Source of the DNA: Phenylobacterium sp.
GTDB lineage: Bacteria > Pseudomonadota > Alphaproteobacteria > Caulobacterales > Caulobacteraceae
DNA: 32,251 nt
NCBI RefSeq assembly: GCF_019636135.1
Contig: NZ_JAHBYD010000041.1
Location: 1 to 32,251 of the forward strand
Reading direction: 5' to 3'
This document shows positions 21,989 to 29,552 of the stretch, piece by piece. The notes under the pieces are model-generated. The model saw nothing but the letters and a program-made list of their open reading frames with translations, did not search any database and had not been told where the DNA came from. The translations under genes were made by a program, and so were the position numbers. The first letter of the stretch is position 1. Each line of letters begins with the position of its first letter.

Positions 21989-22783
21989 CTATATGCCCGC
22001 GTACCACTCGTAGCCGCGGTCGGGCCAGTAGCCGCCCCGGCCGCGGCCCAGGCGCGTCCGGCCGGACTCGTCGACGCCGTCGAGGCGGTCCACCACCTCG
22101 ATGCGCATCACATACTTGGCCTGCTTGTAGCCGAGCTGCCGCTCGACCCGCAGGCGCAGCGGCGCCCCGTGGCGGACCGGCAGGGTGGCGTCGTTCATCT
22201 CGTAGGCCAGGATGGTCTGGGGATGGTAGGCGTCGATCAGGTCGATGCTCTCGTAGTACTGGCCGGTCCCGTCCAGCGTCTGCTCCAGCGTGTCGGCGCA
22301 GTGGAAGACGACGTAGCGGGCGGCGGGCTTCAGGCCGGCCAGGTCCAGCAGCGGCCCCAGCCGCGCGCCCTTCCACTTGCCGATCGAGGACCAGCCCTCG
22401 ACGCAGTCGTGGCGGGTGATCTGGCTGCGCGCCGGCATGGCGCGGATCTCGCCCAGCGAGAACCGGCGTGGCTGCTCGACCAGCCCGTCGATGACGAGGC
22501 GGTAGTCGGCGAAGTTGTCGGCCAGCATCGCCTGGTACGCCTCGCTGTCGGGCCGCGTGGAGCCGTTGGCGCGGAAGTCCTTCGAGATGTCGGCGACGGT
22601 GAACTCGCGCGCCAACGCCCTGCGGTCGGTGGCGGCGCGCTGGGCGCGGTAGGTGAGCGTCTCGGCCCGCCGCAGCACGCGGACCGCCCTTGGGTCCTGG
22701 GTGAGCTTGTCGCAGGCCGCGAGCCACAGGCCCGCCAGCGCGGCGCCCGCGCCCTTCAGCCAATGGCGGCGGTCCGTGCTCAT
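21989..22783 (-). CDS. Molybdopterin-dependent oxidoreductase (sulfite-oxidase/MsrP fold), Tat lipoprotein
   Basis: This 264-residue protein has a twin-arginine-like leader (DRRHWLKGAG) ending in a lipobox LAAC (C24), so it is predicted to be exported folded and anchored in the periplasm. The Mo-coordinating cysteine is C127 in RHDCVEGWS, followed by the family's YYESIDL and LAYEMND segments. Its start overlaps the end of the cytochrome b gene by ATGA, with GGGAGG upstream, so the two are made together. The likely complex takes electrons from or to the quinone pool through the cytochrome, like the MsrPQ system, but the substrate (sulfite, a sulfoxide or another) is unknown. Confidence 0.88.
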   Translation of the reverse strand: MSTDRRHWLKGAGAALAGLWLAACDKLTQDPRAVRVLRRAETLTYRAQRAATDRRALAREFTVADISKDFRANGSTRPDSEAYQAMLADNFADYRLVIDGLVEQPRRFSLGEIRAMPARSQITRHDCVEGWSSIGKWKGARLGPLLDLAGLKPAARYVVFHCADTLEQTLDGTGQYYESIDLIDAYHPQTILAYEMNDATLPVRHGAPLRLRVERQLGYKQAKYVMRIEVVDRLDGVDESGRTRLGRGRGGYWPDRGYEWYAGI

Positions 22784-23604
22784 GCCGCCTCCCGCTCCGT
22801 CTCGATGGCGTACTTGCCGGTGATCATCGCGCGCATGTTGTTCCAGGCCCCGGAGACGATCACGAGCGCCACATGCACCAGCACGAAGGCGACGATGAGG
22901 CCGGCGCAGATGAAGTGGACCGACCGCGCGCCCTGCCGCCCGCCGAACAGGTCGATCAGCCACGGGACCGTGGCGTTGAACCCCGGCGACATGCACAGCC
23001 CCGTCACCACCATCAGCGGCAGGACGACCGCGATCACGGCAAGATAGGTGAACTTCTGGATCACGTTGTAGGATCGCGCCTCGTCGCCCTTGGGGAACCT
23101 GAACCGCGCGTGCGTGCCGATCTCGTGCAGGATGTGGCTGAGCCGAAGCTGCCTTCGCGTCGGCAGCATGTCCTTGCGGATGTGGCCGCCCGCCAGCCCC
23201 CACAGCCAGTAGGCGAGCCCGTTCGCCACGAAGAGCCAGGCCAGGAAGAAGTGCCACATCCGCCCGCTGCCCAGGTCGCGCCAGCTCGGCAGCGTCGCCC
23301 AGGCCGGGAAGCCGCGCACCTCGCGCATGCCCGCCTTGCCGCTCCAGCCGAAGACGCCGGTGGTGTCGAACGTCAGGCCGCCCAGGGTGGTGATCCCGTG
23401 CGCCTCGCCGCCGATCTCCTGCTTGCTCATCGACAGCCACGGCTCGGCGAAGGTCGACTTCGCGCCCCAGTACAGCGCCGGGTGCGCGTTGAAGATCTGC
23501 AGCCCGCTCATCAGCAGCAGGCTGACGACCGCCACGTTCAGCCAGTGGGTGATGCGCGTCACCACGGAATGGCGGCGGATCAGCACCTTGGTCTTGCCGG
23601 TCAT
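22780..23604 (-). CDS. Cytochrome b561-type membrane subunit partnering the Mo-oxidoreductase
   Basis: This 274-residue inner-membrane di-haem cytochrome b has four or five hydrophobic helices. Likely haem-ligand histidines lie in TRITHWLN, RMWHFFLAW and the helix HFICAGLIVAFVLVHVAL. It looks like the cytochrome b561/formate-dehydrogenase gamma group. The ATG at 23604 has a good GAGGAG ribosome site, so the longer open frame to 23721 is not used. It is first in a two-gene operon with the molybdoenzyme and should link it to the quinone pool. Confidence 0.88.
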   Translation of the reverse strand: MTGKTKVLIRRHSVVTRITHWLNVAVVSLLLMSGLQIFNAHPALYWGAKSTFAEPWLSMSKQEIGGEAHGITTLGGLTFDTTGVFGWSGKAGMREVRGFPAWATLPSWRDLGSGRMWHFFLAWLFVANGLAYWLWGLAGGHIRKDMLPTRRQLRLSHILHEIGTHARFRFPKGDEARSYNVIQKFTYLAVIAVVLPLMVVTGLCMSPGFNATVPWLIDLFGGRQGARSVHFICAGLIVAFVLVHVALVIVSGAWNNMRAMITGKYAIETEREAA

Positions 23605-23680
23605 GCGCTCCTCGTTGACTGGCGGAACGATACCCGATCCCGCCGCGCTTTGCAGGAGACAGGCAAGACGGAGCTGAGCC

Positions 23681-23875
23681 ATGGGCGCCGAAAACCATCC
23701 CGACAGCCGGCCGCGCCGCACGCCGCGCCCGGGCGAGGCGTCCGAGACGGTCGAGCCCGAACGCTATCCCTCGACCTCGAAGGACGACTCGGTCCAGGCG
23801 CCGCCGCAGGGCCGCAGCTTCGAGGAGGAGGCCGGGAAGGTCGTGGACGAAGGCGGCGATCCGCCCGGGCGCTAG
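23681..23875 (+). CDS. Small hydrophilic hypothetical protein
   Basis: This 64-residue protein is rich in Pro, Glu, Arg and Ser, lacks hydrophobic segments and is probably disordered. ACGGAG lies about eight bases before the ATG. It is divergent from the cytochrome b gene (77 bases apart) and 52 bases ahead of the thioesterase gene, so it could be co-transcribed with the latter. I recognise no family. It is called on start-site quality and position, so confidence is moderate. Confidence 0.5.
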   Translation: MGAENHPDSRPRRTPRPGEASETVEPERYPSTSKDDSVQAPPQGRSFEEEAGKVVDEGGDPPGR

Positions 23876-23927
23876 CCGCCGCGGCCACGCCTTCGTAAGC
23901 TCGGCGCGGGACCGGGGAGCAGGCGCA

Positions 23928-24836
23928 TTGGCGGAGATCGAAGTCTGGCGGGGCAGCGTCGCGGCCTGGGAATGCGACGCCATGGGCCACCTGAACGTGG
24001 GCTTCTACGTCGCCAAGTCGATGGAGGCGCTGGCGGTCATGGCCGCGGAGCTCGGCCTGCCGCAGGCCTTCGCGCCCGCCGCCCCGGCCACCCTGGTCGT
24101 GCGCGAGCAGTACATCCGCTTCCTCCGCGAGGCGCGGATGAACACGCCGCTCTCCATGACCGGCGGCGTGCTGGAGATGGCCGAGGACACCGCGCGGCTG
24201 CTGTTCGTGATGCGTCATCCGACCGGCGAGATGGCCGCGACCTTCCAGACCGTCGTCGCCCACGCCACCGCCCGCGAAGGCCGCGCCTTCCCCTGGCCCG
24301 ACCGCGTGCTCGCCCGGGCCGGGGCGCTGGGGACCGAGGTCCCGGAGGGCGGCGCCCCGCGTTCGGTCGTGCTCGCGCCCGTGGACGCGCAGGCGTCGCT
24401 CCCGCGCGCCGAGGCGCTGGGCCTGGCGGCCACCGGCCTGGGCGCGGTGCTGGCGCAGGACTGCGACGCGTTCGGCCGCCTGCGCACCGAGGGCGTCATG
24501 CAGCGCCTGTCGCCCGCGATGCCGCACCTCTTCGTGGGCCAGCGTCCCGCGCCCACCGCCGGCGGTCGTGGCGGGGCGGCGCTGGAGTACCGGCTGATCC
24601 ACCACGCCTGGCCGCGCGCCGGCGACCGGGTGATGCTGCGCTCGGGCTTCCAGGGGGGCGACGGCCGCTTCCAGCGTATCTTCCACTGGGTGCTCGATCC
24701 CGCGACCGGGCGGCCCTGGGCCACCGCCGAGGCGATCTCGGTCGCCTTCGACCTCGCCACCCGCAAGATGATCACGATGAGCGACGAGGAGCTCGCCGCC
24801 GCCAGGGCCCGCTGGACCCCGGAACTATCCCACTAG
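23928..24836 (+). CDS. Double-hotdog acyl-CoA thioesterase-like protein
   Basis: In this 302-residue protein the first half carries the 4HBT-type hotdog signature (WECDAMGHLNVGFYV), and the second half has a degenerate repeat (QDCDAFGRLRTEGVMQRL). It is predicted to hydrolyse an acyl-CoA thioester in the cytosol. The start is TTG at 23928 with GGGGAG nine bases upstream. Its 3' end overlaps the convergent alpha/beta-hydrolase gene by 12 bases, so the two transcripts are complementary there. The substrate is unknown. Confidence 0.82.
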   Translation: MAEIEVWRGSVAAWECDAMGHLNVGFYVAKSMEALAVMAAELGLPQAFAPAAPATLVVREQYIRFLREARMNTPLSMTGGVLEMAEDTARLLFVMRHPTGEMAATFQTVVAHATAREGRAFPWPDRVLARAGALGTEVPEGGAPRSVVLAPVDAQASLPRAEALGLAATGLGAVLAQDCDAFGRLRTEGVMQRLSPAMPHLFVGQRPAPTAGGRGGAALEYRLIHHAWPRAGDRVMLRSGFQGGDGRFQRIFHWVLDPATGRPWATAEAISVAFDLATRKMITMSDEELAAARARWTPELSH

Positions 24837-25697
24837 CTCGTGCAGCACCTGGCGCACCAGATCGGGCCGCTCCATCGGCAGGAAGTGGGTGGTCCCCGGC
24901 ACGGTCTCGCACCGCGCGCCGACGGCGTCGAGGTCGCCGAGGTTGTCGTCGATCCGGGCGGTCGAGGCGGACTCGGCGCGCAGCATCCGGATCGGGCAGC
25001 GCACCGCGCGGAAGGCCGCCCAGGGGTCGTAGTTGTGGATGCGGAAGTTCGACGCCTCCCAGGCCGGCGTGCAGGTCAGCGTCACCTGCCCGTCCCCGGT
25101 GGGCGCGAAGCCGGCCTCGACGTAGTCGGCCAACTGCTCGGGCCGCCAGCTCCGGAACGCACCGCGGCCGGTATAGGCGGCGAGGGCCGCCGCCTTGTCC
25201 GGGAACACGGCGCGACGGCGATCGGCCCCTTGCGCCAGCGGATTGTCGCCCATCAGGTCCGGCGCGGCGAGGGCCGCGTCGAAGATGACGGGGTCGAAGA
25301 GGGCCAGCGCCTTCACCGTCTCCGGCGCGGCGGCGGCGGCGAGAAGGCTGGTCGTCCCCCCCATGGAGTGCCCGGCCAGGACGACGGGCGTCTCGGCCAC
25401 TTCGCGCAGCAGCGCCAGGAGGTCGTCGCGGAACTCCGTCCAGCCCTGCCGGCCCTCGATCACGGCGGGCAGCGTGGACGCGCCATGGCCCCGCAGGTCC
25501 AGCGCCAGGATCCGATGGTCCTGCGCCAGGGGGCCGAGGATCGTGCGGTACGTGCGGCCGTTGAAGCCGTTGGCGTGCGAGAAGACCACGTCGACCGGGC
25601 GGTCCTCCGGCCCGAAGTCGAGCACCGCCATCGCGCCGCCCCGCCCGGGAAGGCCCACCCGCCGCGGCCGCGGCTCGTACTCGACCATCGCATCCAT
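24825..25697 (-). CDS. Alpha/beta-hydrolase
   Basis: In this 290-residue cytosolic hydrolase the oxyanion loop is SHANGFNG, the nucleophile elbow GHSMGG (S111), and the likely catalytic histidine H271 (GTTHFLPMERPD). The acid is probably in the segment before it. The family covers esterases, lipases and haloperoxidase-like enzymes, and the substrate is unknown. It is divergent from the TetR gene starting at 25854 and could be that regulator's target. Its last 12 bases overlap the end of the thioesterase gene. Confidence 0.85.
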   Translation of the reverse strand: MDAMVEYEPRPRRVGLPGRGGAMAVLDFGPEDRPVDVVFSHANGFNGRTYRTILGPLAQDHRILALDLRGHGASTLPAVIEGRQGWTEFRDDLLALLREVAETPVVLAGHSMGGTTSLLAAAAAPETVKALALFDPVIFDAALAAPDLMGDNPLAQGADRRRAVFPDKAAALAAYTGRGAFRSWRPEQLADYVEAGFAPTGDGQVTLTCTPAWEASNFRIHNYDPWAAFRAVRCPIRMLRAESASTARIDDNLGDLDAVGARCETVPGTTHFLPMERPDLVRQVLHELVG

Positions 25698-25802
25698 GGC
25701 CCCGCTCTTAGCCCGGTGACGCGGAGGCAGGAAAGCGGCTCCGGCGGCCGCGGCCGGGTCGGCGCGTCGTCTGGCCGAAAGGGCGTCTTCGCGCTAGGAT
25801 GT

Positions 25803-25840
25803 GACCGGTCGGTACGGGGCGTCCCGGATACGTACCGGTC
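25803..25840. promoter_or_regulatory. Inverted repeat between the alpha/beta-hydrolase and TetR genes (candidate TetR operator)
   Basis: CGGTACG (25810-25816) and CGTACCG (25831-25837) are perfect inverted arms. The outer sequence GACCGGTC (25803-25810) is itself palindromic, and ACCGGTC recurs at 25834-25840. It lies 14-50 bases before the TetR start in a divergent promoter region, the classic place for TetR autoregulation. Confidence 0.5.
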
Positions 25841-25853
25841 AGGGGGCCAGGCC

Positions 25854-26468
25854 ATGTCCAGAACCTCGACGAAAGCCGCGCCGCCGAAGGCTGCCGCCGC
25901 GCCGAAGGCCGCCGAGCGCATCCTGGCCACGGCCAGCGAACTCTTCTACCGCGAAGGCGCCCGGGCCGTCGGCGTCGACGAGATCGTCGTCCGCGCCGGC
26001 ACCACCAAGCCCAGCCTCTACCGCGCCTTCGAATCCAAGGACCACCTGATCGCGGCCTACCTGGAGGGCCGGAGCGCGGACGCCTGGTCCTGGTTCGAGA
26101 AGGCGGCCGCCGCGCATCCGGGCGACCCCAGGGCGCAGGTCCTCGACTACATCGACGCGCTCTCGGGCCGCGCGCTGAAGGGCGGCTACCGCGGCTGCGG
26201 CCTCAGCAACGCGGCGATCGAGTATCCCGAGGCCGGCCACCCCGGCCGCAAGGTCTCGGTGAAGCACAAGGAGAAGCTGCGCGAACGCCTGCGCGACCTC
26301 ACCCGGGCCATGGGGGCGAGGAAGCCCAGGAAGCTGGCCGACTCGCTCCTGCTGATCATCGAGGGCGTCCACGTCACCAGCCAGCTTTTCGGCGCGGAGG
26401 GGCCGGCGGCCGCGGCCCGGGGTGCTGCGGAGACGCTCATCGACGCCCATATGAGGGGCCATGTGTAA
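25854..26468 (+). CDS. TetR-family transcriptional regulator
   Basis: In this 204-residue regulator an Ala/Lys/Pro-rich N-terminal tail precedes the TetR HTH (AAERILATASELFYREGARAV; TTKPSLYRAFESKDHLIAAY). The ligand domain contains GYRGCGLSNAAIEYPEAGHP, typical of one TetR C-terminal class. The ATG at 25854 has AGGGGG upstream. Its last eight bases overlap the DUF488 gene, so the two are co-translated. The inverted repeat at 25803-25840 is a likely binding site, with the divergent hydrolase as a possible target. Confidence 0.9.
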   Translation: MSRTSTKAAPPKAAAAPKAAERILATASELFYREGARAVGVDEIVVRAGTTKPSLYRAFESKDHLIAAYLEGRSADAWSWFEKAAAAHPGDPRAQVLDYIDALSGRALKGGYRGCGLSNAAIEYPEAGHPGRKVSVKHKEKLRERLRDLTRAMGARKPRKLADSLLLIIEGVHVTSQLFGAEGPAAAARGAAETLIDAHMRGHV

Positions 26469-26919
26469 GCCCATTCCGCTGGCCACGATCGGCTACGAGA
26501 GCGCCCCGCAGGCCAGGGTCATCGACGAGCTGAAGAAGGCCGGCGTCGAGGTGCTGATCGATGTGCGCGCGGTCGCCGCCTCGCGCCGCGCCGGCTTCTC
26601 CAAGGGCCTGCTGTCGTCGAGCCTGAACGACGCCGGCATCGACTACGTCCACCTGCGCGAGCTCGGCACGCCGAAGGAGGGCCGGATGGCCGCCCGCCGG
26701 GGCAGGACCGCCGAGATGCGCGAGATCTTCGAGGCCCACCTGGCCGAACCGGCCGCCCAGCTCCAGCTCGCCCAGGCCATCGAGATCGCCAGGGGCCGCA
26801 AGGCCGCCCTGCTCTGCTACGAGGCCGACCATCGCGGCTGCCACCGCGCGATCGTCTGCGAGCACATGCGGGAGGCGGCCGACTTCGCCGTCGAGAACCT
26901 CCACCCGACCACGCTCTAG
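26461..26919 (+). CDS. DUF488-family protein
   Basis: This 152-residue protein has the DUF488 pattern: TIGYES near the N-terminus, VLIDVRAVAASRRAGFSK, YVHLRELGTPK and LLCYEADHRGCHR. The family has no settled biochemical function. The cysteine-containing segment CYEADHRGCHR resembles a conserved active or metal site. It overlaps the TetR gene by eight bases and has AGGGG before its ATG. It is probably regulated together with the TetR gene. Confidence 0.85.
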   Translation: MCKPIPLATIGYESAPQARVIDELKKAGVEVLIDVRAVAASRRAGFSKGLLSSSLNDAGIDYVHLRELGTPKEGRMAARRGRTAEMREIFEAHLAEPAAQLQLAQAIEIARGRKAALLCYEADHRGCHRAIVCEHMREAADFAVENLHPTTL

Positions 26920-26930
26920 GAAGCCGGGGC

Positions 26931-26964
26931 CCGATCGTCCGGAACCGCGGATTGCACGGATCGG
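26931..26964. terminator. Hairpin and half-copy of repeat C at a convergent junction
   Basis: CCGATC (26931-26936) and GATCGG (26959-26964) are inverted arms. The interval 26941-26964 closely matches one arm of element C (GGAACC-CGGATT-CACGGAT pattern) but has no second arm. It lies between the convergent DUF488 and pentapeptide genes and could help end both transcripts. No T-tract is visible. Confidence 0.45.
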
Positions 26965-26980
26965 AAGGTCGGGCGCGGGA

Positions 26981-28195
26981 TCAGATCTCCAGCTCGGCGC
27001 CGGCGATGTCGCAGCCGGCCATGCGCGCGCCGTCCATCTCGGCTTCCAGGAAGCGCGCCCGCGGGGCCGACGCGCCGCGCAGGTCGGCCCCGCGCAGCGA
27101 GGCGCGGCTGAAGTCGGTGCGGACGAAGCGGTTGTCGCCGATGGCCAGCGGCCCCATCTTCGCGCCGCGCAGGTCGGCCCGCGCAAGCTGGGCGTGGGTG
27201 AAGCGCGCCCCGCGCAGGTCGGCCTCGCGCAGGTTGGCGCCGCGGAAGTCGCAACCCGACAGGTCCGCGCCCTGGAGCTGCGCGCCCTCCAGGTCCATGC
27301 CGAAGAAGATCGAGTTGGGCGCCGAGAGCCCCGAGAGCCGGCGGCGCTTCAGCGACTTCAGCGGCCGGAAGTCGACCTCGTTGAGCTTCATCACCGCACC
27401 CTGGCGGCCGTTGGTGTCGCAGAAGGCCTCGTGCTCGGCCACGACCTCGGTCAGCGACTTGTCGTCGACGTAGAAGATCGGCGGCGGCGCGCGCAGCACG
27501 CCCGTCAGGTCGCAGTCGTCCAGCCGCGCCTGGTTCAGGTTCACGCCGTTCAGCACCGCGCGCTTCATCGAGGCGCCGGTGAGGTCGGCGCCGCCCAGGT
27601 CCGCGCCCGACAGGTCGGCGCCGTCCAGCACCGCGCGCATCAGCTTGGCCCCCACCAGCACCGCGCCCGACAGGTTCGCGTCGGTGAAGTCGCTGCTCAT
27701 GGCGACCGCGCCGCTCATCTGCGCGCCGGCCAGGTTCGCGCCCGACAGCACGGCGAAGTTCAGCTCGCCCGGCCGGTGCTCGTGGCGCAGGATGCGGAAG
27801 CCGTCCAGCTTGTCCTGGAGCGCGATGCGGCCCTCGCGCAGGTCGCAGCCGGCGAGCTCGGCGCCCGCCAGGTTCGCGCCGCGCATGCAGGCGCCGCGCA
27901 GGTCGGCCCGCTTCAGGTTCACGTGCCGCATGTCGGCTTCGCGCAGGTCGGCGCCGAACAGGATCGCCCGGGAGAGGTTCGAGCGCGCCAGGGTCGCGCC
28001 GGCCAGCCGCGCGCCCGTCAGGTCGGCGTCGCGCAGGTCGACGCCCTCGAGGCTGCAGTTGGCGAGGTCCGCATAGTGCAGCGCCAGCCGCCGTCCGCCC
28101 GACCGTCCGGCCAGGTAGCGCTGGTGGGCCTCGAGCGCCTCGCGCAGGGCGTGGACGTCGAGCGCCGTGTGATGCTGTTGGGGTACGGACGACAT
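26981..28195 (-). CDS. Pentapeptide-repeat protein
   Basis: This 404-residue protein consists mainly of A(D/N)LxG pentapeptides that should form a right-handed quadrilateral beta-helix. Repeat blocks cover about 38-122, 143-232 and 292-404, interrupted by non-repeat inserts at about 123-142 (LQDKLDGFRILRHEHRPGEL) and 233-291, the second with VDDKSLTEVVAEHEAFCDT. A 37-residue N-terminal helical segment precedes the helix. No signal peptide is seen. Some pentapeptide proteins mimic DNA and inhibit gyrase; nothing here shows that specifically. It is a single-gene unit with its start near 28195. Confidence 0.9.
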   Translation of the reverse strand: MSSVPQQHHTALDVHALREALEAHQRYLAGRSGGRRLALHYADLANCSLEGVDLRDADLTGARLAGATLARSNLSRAILFGADLREADMRHVNLKRADLRGACMRGANLAGAELAGCDLREGRIALQDKLDGFRILRHEHRPGELNFAVLSGANLAGAQMSGAVAMSSDFTDANLSGAVLVGAKLMRAVLDGADLSGADLGGADLTGASMKRAVLNGVNLNQARLDDCDLTGVLRAPPPIFYVDDKSLTEVVAEHEAFCDTNGRQGAVMKLNEVDFRPLKSLKRRRLSGLSAPNSIFFGMDLEGAQLQGADLSGCDFRGANLREADLRGARFTHAQLARADLRGAKMGPLAIGDNRFVRTDFSRASLRGADLRGASAPRARFLEAEMDGARMAGCDIAGAELEI

Positions 28196-28382
28196 GGAGC
28201 GCTTTTCGCGTTCACCATGGCGCGGCCGCTTTAAGGATGGGTTTCGCGACGTCCTTTATGAAACCTTGAGCGCAACCTTGGGTCGCTCAGAGCCAGCCGC
28301 GCTTCCTGAGCCAGACCACCGGCGGCGCTGTCCCCGCCCGGTCCGGTGACCGCGCGTCGGGCGGAGCGTCAACCGCAGAGGC

Positions 28383-29051
28383 TCACCTGTTGTCGGGACG
28401 CGTCGCCGCGGCGATCAGGGCGGCGATGCGGTCGGTCTGGTCCGCGGCCTGGCTCAGCACGCTCATCGGGCCCTGGCCCGGACGCACCGCGCTGGCCATC
28501 TGGCTGGCGGCCGACTGGGCCACGGCGATCGCGCCGTTCTGGAAGCGGGTCACGCCCGAGGCGGCCAGCATGCGCGCCGAGGCGTCGGGATAGATGAAGC
28601 CGTGGGTGGCGTAGGTCGAGCCACCCAGGTCGCGGTTCGGATCGTACCAGACCTTCACCTCGCTCCAGTCGCCCTGCGGCGAGACGTCGATGATGGTGAC
28701 GTCCTTCTCCACCTTGCCGCGCGAGCCTTCGATGGGGCTCCAGTTGGCGTGGGTGATCTGGATCACGCGGTCGGTCAGCACCTGGCTGACCACGGCCACG
28801 TGGCCGAGGCGCATGCGCTGGGTGGGCTTGAAGCAGAGCACCGCGCCCGCCTTGGGCGAGAAGCCGGTCTCGTACTTGCCGGCGGCCTGCTGCCACCAGG
28901 TCCACGCGTCGCCGAAGATCTGGATGCCGGAAATCAGGCGCGCGAACGGAACGCACTGCCAATAGGTATCGGCGGTCGCTCCGCCGGGGGCGAAGGCGAC
29001 GAACGCCGCGGCGGCCATGGCGCCCAGAAGGGCCCGCGTCCGTTTAAGCAT
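28383..29051 (-). CDS. Secreted CHAP-domain cysteine peptidase/amidase
   Basis: This 222-residue exported protein has a signal peptide of about 27 residues, then a CHAP domain with catalytic C33 (WQCVPFARLISG), H84 (MRLGHVAVVSQ) and N103 (THANW), and a helical C-terminal tail. It should cut peptidoglycan cross-links in the periplasm. The reading frame stays open past the TGA for 31 codons, ending in VVWLRKRGWL and a second TGA at about 28288; either the gene normally ends at 28383 or the stop is a recent nonsense change. It is divergent from TerC across a 500-base gap. Confidence 0.87.
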   Translation of the reverse strand: MLKRTRALLGAMAAAAFVAFAPGGATADTYWQCVPFARLISGIQIFGDAWTWWQQAAGKYETGFSPKAGAVLCFKPTQRMRLGHVAVVSQVLTDRVIQITHANWSPIEGSRGKVEKDVTIIDVSPQGDWSEVKVWYDPNRDLGGSTYATHGFIYPDASARMLAASGVTRFQNGAIAVAQSAASQMASAVRPGQGPMSVLSQAADQTDRIAALIAAATRPDNR

Positions 29052-29150
29052 CTGATCGGTGACTCCCCGACACTCCCAGGCGAAGGGGTAACCGTATCCG
29101 GCTTGAGTGAAAAGAGGGTTTACGCCGCGCGGCGAGCGGTCGCAGGTGAA

Positions 29151-29159
29151 TTATCCACA
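29151..29159 (+). promoter_or_regulatory. DnaA-box-like site
   Basis: TTATCCACA matches the DnaA-box consensus exactly. It lies about 100 bases upstream of the CHAP gene start, in the AT-richer interval. I see only one such box, so replication-origin function is unlikely; DnaA-dependent control of the CHAP gene is possible but unproven. Confidence 0.4.
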
Positions 29160-29450
29160 GGATGGCTCAGGCATGTGGACGCCCCAGGCCCGCCGTCAGC
29201 GAGCACATCTGCGAATTCGCAAAGTCAAATCCCGACGTTCAAGAAAACTATTGGCGAACATTCCCGTGGGAGCTCGTAATTGAGCTGTACGAACCTCGAA
29301 TTCGATCGCGCGTTAACCGATGGTTTTCTTTTGATAGCTGCTTCTCACGCGTTCGTAACAAGCCGAAATAAGAGCTCGCCGCCGGTCGGCAAGGCTTGGC
29401 TGAAATTCGCGCAAGAGGAGAATTTCCGGCTTCACGAACCGTTGAACGCA

Positions 29451-29477
29451 GGCGCCGCTGCTCGAAAAAGCGGCGCC
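29451..29477 (+). promoter_or_regulatory. Strong hairpin in the TerC leader region
   Basis: GGCGCCGCT (29451-29459) pairs perfectly with AGCGGCGCC (29469-29477) around a nine-base loop containing GCTCGAAAA. It lies about 75 bases before the TerC ATG and is not followed by a T-tract. Manganese riboswitches precede some TerC-family genes, but I cannot recognise that motif here. Confidence 0.3.
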
Positions 29478-29552
29478 GCGGAGTCGCGCCCACCTCTGGT
29501 TCCGGCAAAACGAACCCCTAGATAGGACCGCAGGGGAGTTTCGGAGACCTTG

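Larger units (their letters stand above)
29052..29552. other. Gene-free, AT-richer 500-base interval
   Basis: No convincing gene is present. Short ORFs here lack ribosome sites and the usual third-position GC. The interval is visibly poorer in GC than its surroundings. It contains a DnaA-box-like TTATCCACA (29151-29159) and an AGCTC/GAGCT stem (29271-29286) inside an imperfect inverted repeat (29241-29254 with 29317-29330). Near the TerC end there is a strong hairpin GGCGCCGCT/AGCGGCGCC (29451-29477). It probably holds the divergent promoters of the CHAP and TerC genes. Confidence 0.6.

Noticed and set aside
29151..29159. Replication origin suggested by a DnaA box in an AT-richer gap
   Set aside because: Only one box is visible and there is no box cluster or typical origin gene neighbourhood, so only a regulatory site is proposed.
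29162..29525. Two plus-strand ORFs of 69 and 81 codons and one minus-strand ORF upstream of TerC
   Set aside because: They overlap in different frames, lack ribosome sites and the strong third-position GC of genes here, and resemble no family I know.
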